Source of the DNA: Candidatus Altimarinota bacterium
GTDB taxonomy: Bacteria; Patescibacteriota; Gracilibacteria; Absconditabacterales; Absconditicoccaceae
Length of the DNA stretch: 64,000 nucleotides
Assembly (NCBI GenBank): GCA_021734475.1
Contig: JAIPIU010000004.1
Location: 1 to 64,000, forward strand
Reading direction: 5' to 3'
A program made the position numbers and the translations under genes. The notes under the pieces are model-generated. The model saw only the letters and a list, made by a program, of their open reading frames with translations, was not told the origin of the DNA and searched no databases. Of the stretch, positions 38,179-48,704 are shown piece after piece (position 1 is the first letter of the stretch; each line of letters starts with the position of its first letter).

Positions 38179-40122
38179 TTAATCGTCGTATCATTGTTCA
38201 TCTAGAGTCATACCAACTATTGCTTCTTCTGCTGGTAAATCTCAATTTTGAGTTTGAGGATCTCTATTGATATAAACAAACATTGGCATAATCATAGGTA
38301 CTCTACCGATAATTTTGGTAATATATTCTCATAAAATTTCTTTTATACTTTTGAGGTTATCTTTTATTTCCATTTTCTTTTTGCGATTTTCATTATATTT
38401 TGCTCTTGCATATTCTACTATTTGAGTATGGATTGTTTTTACTTCTGATGAATAAACAAATCATCTAGATTCAATTTGAATATTTCAAACCAATTCTTGT
38501 GATTTGGTATCTACCTTGAAGATCAATGAAACTATACCATTTTGAGCCATAATATGACGTGCTTTGATTACATATTCTCATGACATATGTCATTGTCATT
38601 TACCATCTATCATTATAGTATCCAATTTCATTGGTTTATCTGACATCAAAACTACATCGTCATACATTTCTATAATAGTTCAATTGCGTAATGGCATCAA
38701 AATATTTTCTTCTGACATTCATAGATCTAGAGCTAATTTTTTGTGAGCATATCTATGAGACATATCATCAAAAAATGGTAAGAAATATTGAGGTTTGGTC
38801 AAACTCAAAAACAATTTATGATCTTCCGCATAACCATGTCAACTAGTGTGTACATCCATTTCATTGTTTGTAACTAGTTCTACTGACTGAGCCAATAGAT
38901 CGTTCATCATTTTATTGATTGCTAATTCATTTCAAGGGATAGTAGAAGCTGACATCAGAATTGTATCTCATTTTTTTAATTCTACTTGAGCATGTTCTCA
39001 TCTAGACATTCTAGTAAGAGCAGCAAATTCTTCTCATTGAGCTCATGTACAAAGTATCAATACTCTATCATCAGGCATATTATTGATATCATCATCTATT
39101 TTGCGGATCATTCATTTGGGAACATTGATATATCATAATTCCTGACAGATATCTACATTATTCAATAAAGATCTTCAAGCCAAAAAGACTACTTTATTGT
39201 ATTTGATAGCACTATTTACAATCTGAATAACTCTACCTATATTGGAAGCAAATGTGGCTATTACTATTCTTCATTTCACATCTCTAATCTGTTGCTCTAA
39301 TGTATCTCAAATAAGTTTTTCTGATTTAGCTCGTCCAGGATTTTGTGATCATAGAGAATCTCAAATATAAAGTTTCACTCATTCTGTTCATATTCTAGCT
39401 ATTTTTGCTAAATCTGTTGGTCTATCTATAGATGGCGTATGATCTACTTTAAAATCGGCTGAATTAAAAATAATTCATTTGGGTGTCTGGATAGAAACAG
39501 CCATAGTTTCAGGAATATTGTGATTTACTCTAGCAAATTCTATACCAAAAACTCATAATTTTAGAAAATCATAATCTGGGTCTATTATTTTGTATTTTAC
39601 AAGATTTGCTTTTTTGGGATCATCGAAAGTTTTTTTGATAATTCATATACTTAGTGGCGTAGTATATATTGTTGGAAATCATAATTCTGGTAAGATATCT
39701 CTCAAAGCTCATACATGATCCAAATGTCAGTGAGTAACTACTATTCATCTAATTTTTGATTTATTTTTCTTTAGATAAGATATATCTGGAATAATATAAT
39801 CAGCTCAAAGTTCTTCATTTGCTGCAAACTCCATACCAGCATCTACTATGATAATATCATTTTTGTATTCTACTACCAAACATTGTCATACTTGCTCAAG
39901 TCACAATAAACTTATAACTTTTACTGGTATTTCATCTTTTTTTATAAGTTTACGAGGATCTTCTAATGGAGCTGTAGGAGTGGTTTGTGCACGAAAAAAT
40001 GCTTTTGAATTTAGTTTATCTTTTGATGGAATGTTTTTGTGTGTGGTTCTTCATCTATGTTTAGAATTGTTTTTGGATTTAAAATCTATAGAAAGATTTC
40101 AATTTAATGGTTGTGTGTTCAT
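38179..40122 (-). CDS. rnj: Ribonuclease J
   Basis: 647 residues. A basic, low-complexity N-terminal extension of about 65 residues precedes the metallo-beta-lactamase core: VISLLGLEQVGQCLVVEYKNDIIIVDAGMEF, IPDISYLKKNKSKIRGIVVTHGHLDHVGALRDILPELG. THGHLDH is the two-zinc site. This order matches RNase J, which has 5'-3' exonuclease and endonuclease activity in RNA decay and maturation. In this AT-rich genome without evident RNase E it may be the main degradative enzyme (inference). Confidence 0.94.
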
Positions 40123-40172
40123 TTATTAAATTAATAATTAATAATTAAAATTTATAAGTTTAAAAATATTGA

Positions 40173-40718
40173 ATGGTTCATAGTCTTTTAAAAAATCTTA
40201 GAATAAGTTGTAGACAAAGAAATATACCTATAATAAGCCAAGAAACACAAGAAGTGTTATCTAATCTCTTATACAAAAATAAACCTAAAGTTTGTTTGGA
40301 AATATGAAGTGCAGTATGATATAGTACAATATTTATTGCAAATATATTGAAACAATGGGACGGGATTATATATTCTATGGAAATTTCATATCTTTCTTAT
40401 ACAGAATGATTGAAAAACATAAAACAAAGCTGATTAAACAATATCGTATTGTATCCTTTTGATGTAAACAAGGTTGATATACAAAAACTTGTAAACAAAG
40501 ATATAGAATTTGCTTTTATTGATTGACAAAAAGATCAGTACGCAAATTATTTAATGAAAGTATGGAATATGGTAAGTAGAGATGGAATCATTGTATTGGA
40601 TGATGTGATCAAATATCGTAACAAACTGTTATCATTATATAGATATTTGGAAAAAAATCAAATTTATTATAAATTAATTAAAACTGAACCTGGTGATGGT
40701 ATTATAGTAATAGAATAA
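40173..40718 (+). CDS. O-methyltransferase-like SAM enzyme
   Basis: 181 residues. SAM motif VCLEIGSAVGYSTIFIAN (two TGA glycines), acidic loop IYSMEISY, FAFIDGQKDQYANYLM, and IIVLDDVIKYR, which fits the metal-binding DD of COMT-type O-methyltransferases such as TrmR or CCoAOMT-like proteins. Divergent from RNase J, starting 50 bases away. The substrate is unknown. Confidence 0.8.
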
Positions 40719-40720
40719 AT

Positions 40721-41206
40721 CTATTGTGTACCCTGTTTAGAATCATCATTTTCTGCTACTTTTTGATCTGTAGTTTCTTCTTTTTTAACTTCTTCTAGAT
40801 TTTTTTCTCCCAAAAGAGTCTTGTCTTCAAGTTTAATTTTTTCTCATTCCAATTCTAGTTGATCTATTTTTCTTTCTACAGAATCGTTTGTATACAATCG
40901 ATATTCCATATCCTCTACTTCATTACTTTCAAGAATTTCTGGAGATTGTATAATTCAGAATTTTTTTCAATTTGCAAATATTAGGTAATTTAATCTATTA
41001 TCCTTTCATACTAAGCAAATGATTTTTTTTCAATTTATATCATATTCACCAGGATAATTAACCAAATCATAATCTGGCTGGATATAAGTCATATCTTCTC
41101 ACATATTTATATCTAGGTTGATATATTTTTTATTTGGCTGAGTAAATGAATATAAAAATTTGTTTTCGATCAGATATCAATTTTCATCAAATGTAAATTT
41201 TACCAT
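40721..41206 (-). CDS. Uncharacterised acidic protein with coiled-coil tail
   Basis: 161 residues. The N-terminal 90 residues are strand-rich (YINLDINMGEDMTYIQPDYDL; NYPGEYDINGKKIICLVG); the pattern NYPGEYDI followed by LVGKDNRLNYLIF recalls beta-lactamase-like proteins missing their active site, but this is weak. The C-terminal 60 residues are Glu/Lys-rich (LEKLxxEE pattern) and probably coiled coil. Ends two bases from the convergent methyltransferase gene. Confidence 0.6.
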
Positions 41207-41236
41207 TTATATCAATTAATAATTTAAAATGCTGAT

Positions 41237-42673
41237 TTAACCAAAAAAGTTTGGATTTATAAGACGTAGGATAATTCATGATGCTCATAATAATATAAGT
41301 CATATCACAACCTGTCTGATATATTTTTTTCATGTAGTAAAGTTTCATTCTTGTCATTTGATTCATCATGTAATTATCATCACTCATCATACTATTACCA
41401 TTACAAATGAGAATACCAATATAACAGTAAGTAATATTCTACTAAGTCATCACATAAGTCTAGGGAAAGCATTTACTGGATTGACTCTAGTGGTATTACC
41501 ATCCGAAGTTCAGCCGTTCATTTCTATACAATCTCCTATAAAAGGAACTACTGTATTGAGTTCTATTCCACAACATCATTGAGCTGGATCACAGACGCAT
41601 TTTCAATTTCAATCATCTATTTTTCATTCTGGACAAACACATTGACTATCTTTATAAACTTTTCATCAAGAACAGGAACAAATTTCTCATGTACCATTAC
41701 CAGTACAACAAGCTCAGTTTTTTAAAGTTCATCAATCTGGACATTCACAAACTCATCAGCTAATAACTTGTGGTGCTTCACATCATGTTATTCAACTTGT
41801 AACTGTTTCTGTAGCTGTTGAGCTATCTACTCAATCTATATATTTTACTACTCATACTGGTGATGTAATTACAATATCTTGAAAATCTTTTGGTTTAACG
41901 GTGGTTTCACAATCAAGAATATCATTTGCTCATTGATTTCAATTTCGTACAGCAGTATCTATATTTGTGACTGTTATTTGATTGCAATCTTGTGCAGTTA
42001 AATCTACCCATTCTCAAAAACTAACTGTGATATCTATTGTAGTATTTAAATCTTGAAAAGAAGTAGGATTTGCTGTAATAGTTGTTTGATGTGTAAGATT
42101 TTCTACTTTACAACATCATTGTCAATCTCATGTAAATCATGATGGACAAGATCAATTAGCATATGATGCTTTTCAAGGTCATGAACAATCTTTTGGAGTA
42201 CAACAGCTTGAACTATTTAATTCATATCACAACTCACAGACTAAATTATCATTTTCTATTGTTGGTGGTTTTGATGGACTAGGACAAGCTAATCATGGAC
42301 AATCTGCCATTCTAGTTCTAGTAGAATTTCATGCCTTTCCATCTATACATGTAGAACAAGCTCATCATATAGATTGCATTTGACTTTGAATACTAGCAAC
42401 TGAAGATGCGTTACAATTTAAATTTGGATCAAAACCAAACATTTTTAAAAATACTAATGCATTTTCTCCAACTATTGGATTTTGATTGTTATATCGAGCT
42501 GTACCAGATGGAGCATTTGATCGACAATTTCAAGCAGATGGAGTACTTGATGGATACGGAGTGTTTGATCCTGCTGTAAAATTATTTGTACAAGCTCAAT
42601 TTGTTAATCAAAAAAATAGTCAAATAATAAATATCATAGAAAAAAATCTAAATATGATTTTGTGATTGAACAT
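41237..42673 (-). CDS. Cys-rich surface protein with VirB2/TrbC-like C-terminus
   Basis: 478 residues with an exceptional density of TGA glycines. An N-terminal signal/anchor (MIFIIGLFFGLTNG) is followed by a long extracellular part with many Cys-Gly motifs (GACSTCIDGK, SSSCCTPKDCSG, CVCPEGKIDDGNGKCVC). The last 75 residues form two membrane helices (LSRILLTVILVFSFVMVIVGGVMI; YIRQVVIGLILLGASGIIL) ending NPNFFG, as in pilin-like VirB2/TrbC-type proteins common in Candidate Phyla Radiation genomes. It may be an adhesin or surface-pore component. Confidence 0.65.
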
Positions 42674-42718
42674 GTTTTTTTATCTAAAATAAATCCTCCG
42701 TCCGCCTAGGCAGATAAT

Positions 42719-43165
42719 TTATGTTAACATACTATTTATAATTTCATTTACCAGTGATCAATCTATTTGTCATTTGTATTTTGCCATTAGTTCTTTCATA
42801 AGGATTCCTCTTTGTTTAGCAAGTTCTGTTATATTTAATTCTTGGATTAGTGAATCAATAAGATCCTTTGTCTGCTCCTGAGACATAGTAGCTGGTAGAT
42901 ATAATTCCAACAACATTTTTTTCTGTTTCTCCAATTCTAGGTCATCTACTTTGTTTGCTTTTTCCAAAAATCAAATTGTTTCAGCTATTTCTTTGATTTC
43001 TTTTTTGATAATTTGGACTATATCAGAATCTTCCAAATCTTTTTGGAGTTCTATTTTTTTATATTTTACTTTGGATAATATCATATTCAAAGTTGTTTTT
43101 TTAGGCTCAATTTTTTCCATCATAGCCTGTTTGTAATCCGTCATAATTTGATCTAATAGAGACAT
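42719..43165 (-). CDS. yqeY: GatB/YqeY-domain protein
   Basis: 148 residues, the standard YqeY length. MSLLDQIMTDYKQAMMEKIEPKKTTLNMILSKVKYKKIEL at the start, IIKKEIKEIAETI, LYLPATMSQEQTKDLIDSLI and LMKELMAKYKG match the family. YqeY shares the tRNA-binding tail domain of GatB; its role is uncertain. It is encoded just after the tRNA-Leu genes on the same strand. Confidence 0.88.
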
Positions 43166-43206
43166 TTTTATAAATTAAGAATGTAAAATTCAGAATTAAG
43201 GATTTT

Positions 43207-43287
43207 GCTGGAGAGGGGACTCGAACCCCCAAGCCCTAAGGCATACGAACCTCAATCGTACATGTATACCAGTTCCATCACCCCAGC
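43207..43287 (-). tRNA. tRNA-Leu (anticodon GAG)
   Basis: 81 nt. Acceptor arms GCTGGGG / CTCCAGC pair over seven positions with one G-T; the anticodon arm is TACGA-TTGAGGT-TCGTA with GAG at the decoding positions; the long variable arm TGCCTTAGGGCTT and T-arm GGGG-TTCGAGT-CCCC identify a class II Leu tRNA. CCA is not encoded. Confidence 0.9.
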
Positions 43288-43321
43288 ATTTAATTGATTT
43301 TTTTATTAATTATTGTTTAAA

Positions 43322-43460
43322 TAAGAAGGGACTGAACCACGGAGGACTCCGTGGCGGGAACCCTCAAGCCCTAAGGCATACGAACCTCAATTTTACCAGC
43401 CTATGGCTGGCGTACATGCCCCGCCTTGCGGGGTAAATATACCAGTTCCATCACCTGAGC
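43322..43460 (-). pseudogene. tRNA-Leu(GAG) copy interrupted by three hairpin insertions
   Basis: Matches the neighbouring tRNA-Leu almost base for base over the D arm, anticodon loop, variable arm and part of the T arm, but is split by three insertions absent from the intact copy: an ACCCCGC-aagGCGGGG hairpin in the D region, a CCAGCCataGGCTGG hairpin before the anticodon loop, and a CCACGGAgtcCTCCGTGG hairpin in the T loop. The 3' acceptor arm is no longer complementary to GCTCAGG, so it is probably non-functional unless processed. Confidence 0.75.
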
Positions 43461-43505
43461 GTAAATCTTATATTAAAAATTAGCTGATTATTATCAAGAT
43501 TAAAG

Positions 43506-43530
43506 AAAAAATCTCCGTTTCCGAAGATTT
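43506..43530 (-). terminator. Rho-independent terminator
   Basis: Minus strand AAATCTTCGG aaa CGGAGATTT followed by T-run, after the sigma-region-4 gene and ahead of the tRNA genes. Confidence 0.8.
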
Positions 43531-43552
43531 GATCTATATGTTATATGATAAA

Positions 43553-44644
43553 TTATTTTTTTATAAGTTCATAAACTCATTTTTCTATTCTTTGGAATAA
43601 GTCCTTGTATTTTTGTAAATTTAACATTACTGTATTTGGACTAACCATTTTTTCTTTTAACATTTCTTTGCATAATTCTTTTACATTCATTGGTCTATCA
43701 TTTCTTTCAAATATTCTTACCAAGATATCTTTTACCATACCTCATTCATATCATCGTTCTTTGAGTCAATAAATACCCAATCATAGATTAACAAATATAT
43801 CATTGTTCTTTACTAATTCATTGTGAATTGTATTTACCTTTACGCTCTTTTGAGGGAATCGTTCGATAATCTTTGCAGGTAATTCCTGATAATGAATAGG
43901 TTTATTGATCCTTCTCATAGTATAAAGAATTTTTAATTTGATTGTCTTTGGATTTACATCAGCAAATATAGGTAATCAAATTTTACCGTCAAATACACTT
44001 ATTTCTCTGATAGTTTCAAAAAAGTTTATGTAGAATAAATCATTTTTTAGATATGTAACGTCTTTGTAATCTTTAGCAAAATTTTCTTTTAGATGTCAGA
44101 TAAATTCGTATATATCTTGGCTCTTTTTCCTTTTATCAAAATATTGAGCAATATCCAAAACTAGTTTTGTAAGCATATCTTCATACAAAGGTTCTAAGTA
44201 GAAAGACTTGTTTAGATACTTATTTCTCTTTAGATATGTAACATCAAAATCTGAAACTAAAATCAGTTTCAATTCTTGTTTTGTAAATTTGAAGATATTT
44301 TTGTTCACCATTTTTGCTATCAAAACATCTTCTCAAAGTATTCATCCATGAGAATCAAGAATCTTTTTTGCTTCTTGCAAAACTTCCATATAAGTTTCGT
44401 TTCATACGATAAGTCTTCTAAATCTCATAAGAGCTTGAGTTTCTATTTGTCTGATTCTTTCTCTAGTAAGATTGTACTCCTTTCAAATTCTTTGTAAAGG
44501 TATTTCTTTTTCTCATGTAAGTCAAAATTTCTTCATAAGAACTAATCTTTCTTTTGGTTTACAATAAATAAGTACATCTTTCAGATTTGTACCTTCAATA
44601 TCTACTTTTATCTTCTTGTCATCCATTTTTACGTTGAAGTTCAT
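43553..44644 (-). CDS. Sigma-70 region 4 / HARE-HTH-like transcription factor
   Basis: 363 residues. The N-terminal 110 residues hold an HTH: KPKERLVLMKKFGLTGEKEIPLQRIGKEYNLTRERIRQIETQALMRFR, the sigma region 4 pattern in which LTRERIRQIE contacts the -35 box. Regions 1-3 of sigma are absent. The C-terminus (MRRINKPIHYQELPAKIIERF; FERNDRPMNVKELCKEML) has two winged-helix repeats of the HARE/RpoE(delta) kind. It may be a partial sigma factor or a modulator of promoter choice. Confidence 0.8.
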
Positions 44645-44763
44645 TAGTTTTTTTATTAACAAGTAAAGTTGAAAACTTTTTGTTTTATAAACTGCTCATA
44701 GATATAAGAATTAGACCTTCAATGTCAAGAGATTTTTTATTAAAAAACAACTAGCCTATGTGA

Positions 44764-45870
44764 TTATACATTAAATTTGAATATCATGACATCTCAATCC
44801 TGGACTATATAATCCTTTCATTGCATCTTGAGTAATCATCAATCCCTAGCCTTGGATCGAGATCAAACTGATAGCAAATCTGAGTACTTAACTACATCAG
44901 CCTTGATAAATCATCTTTCAAAATCTGTATGTATTGCTCATGCCGCTTGTGGAGCCGTAGAATTCAATGGTATAGTCCAAGCTTTGGTTTCTTTTTCTCA
45001 TGTAGTAAAATAATACATCAATCAAACCTTATTGAATGTAATAGAAATAAGATCATCTAAAGTTGGTATATGAGTAACTTTGTCTATAGATAGTAATTCT
45101 GTGATAAACTCTTGTTTCTCATCATTGCTCATATCCATCATCTCAGATTCAAGTTTAGCAGAGACAATAGAAACTGGAGATTGAAGTTTGATCATAAAAT
45201 CATCTGCTATATGATGAGCTGAAGCTAGATCTTCTTGTGAAACATTGATAGCATAAATAAATGGTTTCATAGTCAGAAAATTATATGGTTTAATTAGTTT
45301 TAGTTCTTCATCACTTAGGTATTCTTTTAGACTATGTGCTATCTTTCACTGTTGCAAAACTTGCTGAATTTTACCAAGTATTTCTGCTAATTTATGATCA
45401 TCTTTGTTTCATGCTACCTGTCATCTCTTGGCTATAGCAGGCAAATGTCTATCAATTTGTTCTAAATCGGCCATAATTAATTCAGTATTGATTATTTCTA
45501 CATCTCTGAGTGGATCTATAGTTCATTCTACATGCACTACATCTGTATCTTGAAAATATCTTAAAACCTGAACAATAGCATCTACTTCACGGATATGTGA
45601 AAGAAATTTATTACCTAGTCATTCCCCTTTACTAGCTCATTTCACAAGTCAGGCAATATCTACAAACTCTATATGAGCGTAAACTTTTTTCTTTGATTGA
45701 GATATTTCAGCTAGCTTGTCTACTCTAGTATCTTTGACCTGGACTATTCATACATTTGGATCTATAGTACAAAATGGAAAATTCTCCGCGGGTGCGGAGT
45801 AAGATTTGGTAAGTGCGTTGAAAAGTGTTGATTTACCTACATTTGGAAGGCCTACGATTCAGATTTTCAT
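44764..45870 (-). CDS. ychF: Obg-family GTPase/ATPase YchF
   Basis: 368 residues. Walker [17 protein letters not shown], the switch [45 protein letters not shown], the YchF-specific NxxE replacement NVSQED, and the C-terminal TGS domain (TYFTTG-type, ending [16 protein letters not shown]) are all present. YchF binds ATP or GTP and ribosomes. Residues about 24-30 (SYSAPAE) coincide with a CTCCGC...GCGGAG palindrome and are one residue longer than usual, a possible small insertion. Confidence 0.95.
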
Positions 45871-45896
45871 TATGAAATGTTGAAGTGTTAAAACTT

Positions 45897-45958
45897 GTCC
45901 TCCTTTGGAAAAGGAGGGGGACCCGAGCACCATTACTTGGTGCCGGGTGGAGGATTTA
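45897..45958. repeat. Palindromic repeat, family C
   Basis: TCCTCCTTTggAAAAGGAGG, then CCCGAGCACC ... GGTGCCGGG and GGAGGATTTATA; overlaps the stop codon of the DUF559 gene. Confidence 0.8.
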
Positions 45959-46336
45959 TATTTCTTTTTCTCTTAATCTTATTTGCTCTTGTAAATCTAG
46001 AAATACTCATTCAAGATTTTTTTGAATATCATAATTTGAATACCTTATTGTTTTTATTCAAAAACTTTCTAAAATTTTATTTCTTTTCTCATCATAATCA
46101 ACTGAATAATTATGACTTTCTCAATCTATTTCTATAGCTAATTTTAATTTACCGCAATAAAAATCAAGAATATATGTTGCAATTATTTTTTGTCTAAGAA
46201 ATCTATATCAGGTTTTATTTCATTTTAAGATTAAATTCCAAAATATTCATTCATATTTTGTCATTGTATTTTGACTTCTATTTATTTTTGCAAACTGTTT
46301 TAATTTAGGATTATAATAAATTGCTCAATTGGACAT
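45956..46336 (-). CDS. DUF559 / VSR-like endonuclease-fold protein
   Basis: 126 residues. MTKYEGIFWNLILKGNKTGYRFLRQKIIATYILDFYCGKLKLAIEIDGESH, followed by RNKILESFGIKTIRYSNYDI, is the DUF559 pattern: E, DFYC and EIDG-x-H residues of a PD-(D/E)xK-like fold. The family is widespread near repeats and mobile DNA and is thought to cut DNA, but its role is not established. It is flanked on both sides by family C repeats. Confidence 0.88.
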
Positions 46337-46354
46337 TATTTTAATATATTTATA

Positions 46355-46404
46355 AATCCCCTCCCGCCTACGCGGGTATCCCCTTTTACAAAGGGGAACT
46401 TAGT
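46355..46404. repeat. Palindromic repeat, family C
   Basis: AAATCCCCTCCCGCCTACGCGGG ... CCCCTTTTacAAAGGGG when split into its arms; mirror partner of the copy at 45897 around the DUF559 gene. Confidence 0.75.
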
Positions 46405-46460
46405 TGAAATGTTTTTAGTAAAAGGTGGGAAAATTGCAAATTGAAAATTTTTGAAATAAT

Positions 46461-46489
46461 AAAAAAAATCCTGAATACTATCAGGATTA
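46461..46489 (-). terminator. Rho-independent terminator
   Basis: Minus strand AATCCTGAtagtatTCAGGATT followed by seven or more T, downstream of the arginine decarboxylase. Confidence 0.85.
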
Positions 46490-46567
46490 GTTGTGATATG
46501 CCCTATTAAAGCCTAAAGATAAAAGCATAAATCTAAATTTTTTTTTATTACTTTATAATCATTTAGC

Positions 46568-47143
46568 TTATGTGATAATTGGGAATATATAATTTGTAAA
46601 GCATAGTGCAACCAATGCTGTGCCGTGCTTTTTTGTAGGTACGAATGTTTCTGTAATCAGTCTGATTTGTTTAAGATCATATTTTTTATCAAATCAATTG
46701 ATATACAATTCGTTGATACTAGCACGGAGTAAATTTTTTAACTCAACTAATGGATAAGATCAATTGTGTTCACATACCAATCAGCCAAATTTTTTTCAAG
46801 TCTTTTTGTCATAGAGTCGTCAAAAAATAATTCCTGCAGATACTCTTTGTCAATTTTCTCAGTGTGCTACTGCCATAATTGATTCCATTACTTCACCATG
46901 ATTGTAATTTTTTGGTTGAGTAATTTCTTGTGCAATTGATGGTAGGATAGAAGAATAAGTCATAATATTCGCTCTATGAATTCACGCTGTTTTGAGAGCA
47001 AGATGATAAGACCCTGCATGAATAGTTATATCACTCTCACCTGTTCCTTTGGTAATAAAATAGTCTCTTGGGATACGATTACCCAAAATCATTCCTCATG
47101 GCGACAAGGGAGCTAACCCTCATCTGATTTGATTTTTTTTCAT
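46568..47143 (-). CDS. Pyruvoyl-dependent arginine decarboxylase
   Basis: 191 residues. GTGESDITIHAGSYHLALKTAGI contains the serinolysis site (Ser of GSYHLAL), where the chain cleaves itself to give a pyruvoyl group; NIMTYSSILPSIAQEI and HGEVMESIMAVAHGENGQRVSAGIIFGRLYD complete the PvlArgDC pattern. It makes agmatine from arginine, for polyamines or acid resistance. No agmatine-using gene is next to it. Followed by its own terminator. Confidence 0.88.
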
Positions 47144-47257
47144 ATCATAATTTTTTTTGGAATATAAAAAATTGAAAAAATTTGGTATTTGATAAACAAT
47201 TATCTCTACAATACAATAGATTTTTGATTTACTGAGAATTGAGGAAATTATTGTTTA

Positions 47258-47857
47258 TTAAATTTTGATAAGAAATATTTCTTTTGATTCTTTACGAGAG
47301 CTATTTGGTTTAAATAGTTTTATATTTTTTCAACCATATTTCTTTTTCATACTGAGGACAAGTTCATCGAAGCCTGGTCACATAAAAAGTTTGATAGCAA
47401 ACCTTCAATCTTCTTTGAGGTATTCATTATAGATTCGTAGAGTCTCTTCTATTAGTCCAAAAGCCCTAATAGCATCGATATCTTTTAGTCAAATAGTAAA
47501 TGGAGCCATATCAGATTGGATAAAATCAACTTTGGAAATATTATTTTGAGTCAGTATTTTTTTTACATTTTCTACATCAGTTACATCTTGTTTGTAAGTA
47601 GTAATATTGGGTATTTTGACTTTGACGTCTTGGATATCAAATCATAGAATTTTAAAACCCTTCACTCAAAGTTTGAGTAATAGTCATGATGTGTATTGCA
47701 TCCAACTTCATGGAGCACATCCAATATCCAAAATTATTTTAGTTTTTTTGTCTATCAAATGAAATTTATTCTGAATTTCTTCTAATTTAAAAGCGCTCCT
47801 AGCAACGTATCACTGCTCTTTGGCTTTTTTGAAATATGGATCTTGGTATTTGAACAT
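47258..47857 (-). CDS. rlmE: 23S rRNA 2'-O-methyltransferase RlmE (FtsJ/RrmJ)
   Basis: 199 residues. The catalytic tetrad K-D-K-E is visible: YVARSAFKLEEI (K), FIQSDMAP (D), GRFAIKLFMG (K) and SSRKESKEIF (E). SAM motif ILDIGCAPGSWMQYT. It methylates U2552 of 23S rRNA. Confidence 0.93.
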
Positions 47858-47885
47858 AGATGAAATGTGAAATGGTAAATGTATC

Positions 47886-48062
47886 GCTCCCCTGATAAAG
47901 GGATATAGGGAATTCTTTTTCTTTCGCTTTTTTTTGAACCCTCCAGACCTCCCTTCATAAAGGAGACTTAGAAGTCCCCCTAAGAAGGGGGAATGTAGGG
48001 GGTTCTTTTCTTTCGTAATTTACTCAACCTCCCCAACCCCTCCTCACAAAGGAGGGCTTAGC
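47886..48062. repeat. Cluster of family C palindromes
   Basis: Three consecutive CCCCTgataAGGG / CCTCCctt...GGAGaCTTAG / CCCCCTaagAAGGGGG and CCTCCCC...GGAGGGCTTAG blocks fill the 205-bp gap between the YgjP-like and rlmE genes. Confidence 0.75.
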
Positions 48063-48635
48063 TTATCTAATTATAAAATTTCTAAGTTCTTTACGTAATT
48101 TTTTATAATCTGGGCAATATTGTCAGACTAGATCTCGGAATTTGGATGAATGATTTTTGACTCTAATATGACAGACTTCATGGATGATTACATATTTTAT
48201 GTATTTGGTTTGTAAGTGAATCAAATCAAGATTGAATGTCAGAACATTATCATATGAGCAAGATCATCGTTTGGATTTCAGTTTTCTGATTTTGATTTCT
48301 TTATAATTTTTTCAAATTAGATCTGAATATTTATCTGCTATGGGTTGTATGTATTCATGAAGAGTGGACTTTAAATATGGAATTGGTTTATTGGGAATTG
48401 GGAATTGGGCGATAGATACTTCTTCTCAAAATAGGATAATTGAATCTGATGTATGTGATTGTATTTGGATTCTTTTTTTATTTCTAGATAATAATTTCTC
48501 TCATTTTTCAATTAGACTTTTTTTGAAGTTTTCATCGTTTTTGAGAGAATGTGGAATAGTGATACTGAGTTTCCCATTAGGAGATAATCTCACATATCCA
48601 TGTCTGATTTTTTTGTAAGATATTGTATATTCCAT
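48063..48635 (-). CDS. YgjP-like zinc metallopeptidase (DUF45)
   Basis: 190 residues. KEIKIRKLKSKRGSCS, NLDLIHLQTKYIKYVIIHEVCHIRVKNHSSKF; HEVCH is the HExxH zinc site and the preceding K-S-R-x-G-S-C motif is typical of the YgjP family, which often associates with restriction systems. Residues about 77-87 (AQFPIPNKPIP) are encoded by a tandem ATTCCCA repeat (48380-48410) like that in rsmH. This looks like an in-frame repeat insertion. Confidence 0.88.
48380..48410. repeat. Tandem GGGAATT repeat within the YgjP-like gene
   Basis: GAATTGGTTTATTGGGAATT followed by GGGAATTGGG in coding sequence; related to the repeat in rsmH and to NAD-operon leaders. Confidence 0.65.
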
Positions 48636-48704
48636 AGAGTGCTTTATAAGGAAATTCTAGTCATTTTGCAAACTAATGTGTTATCCTAAAAAATAAAGAC
48701 AAAG

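Noticed and set aside
43322-43460. Group I intron or archaeal-type intron in the tRNA copy
   Set aside because: The insertions are only about 15-20 nt simple hairpins, too small for self-splicing introns, and are at three positions rather than one.
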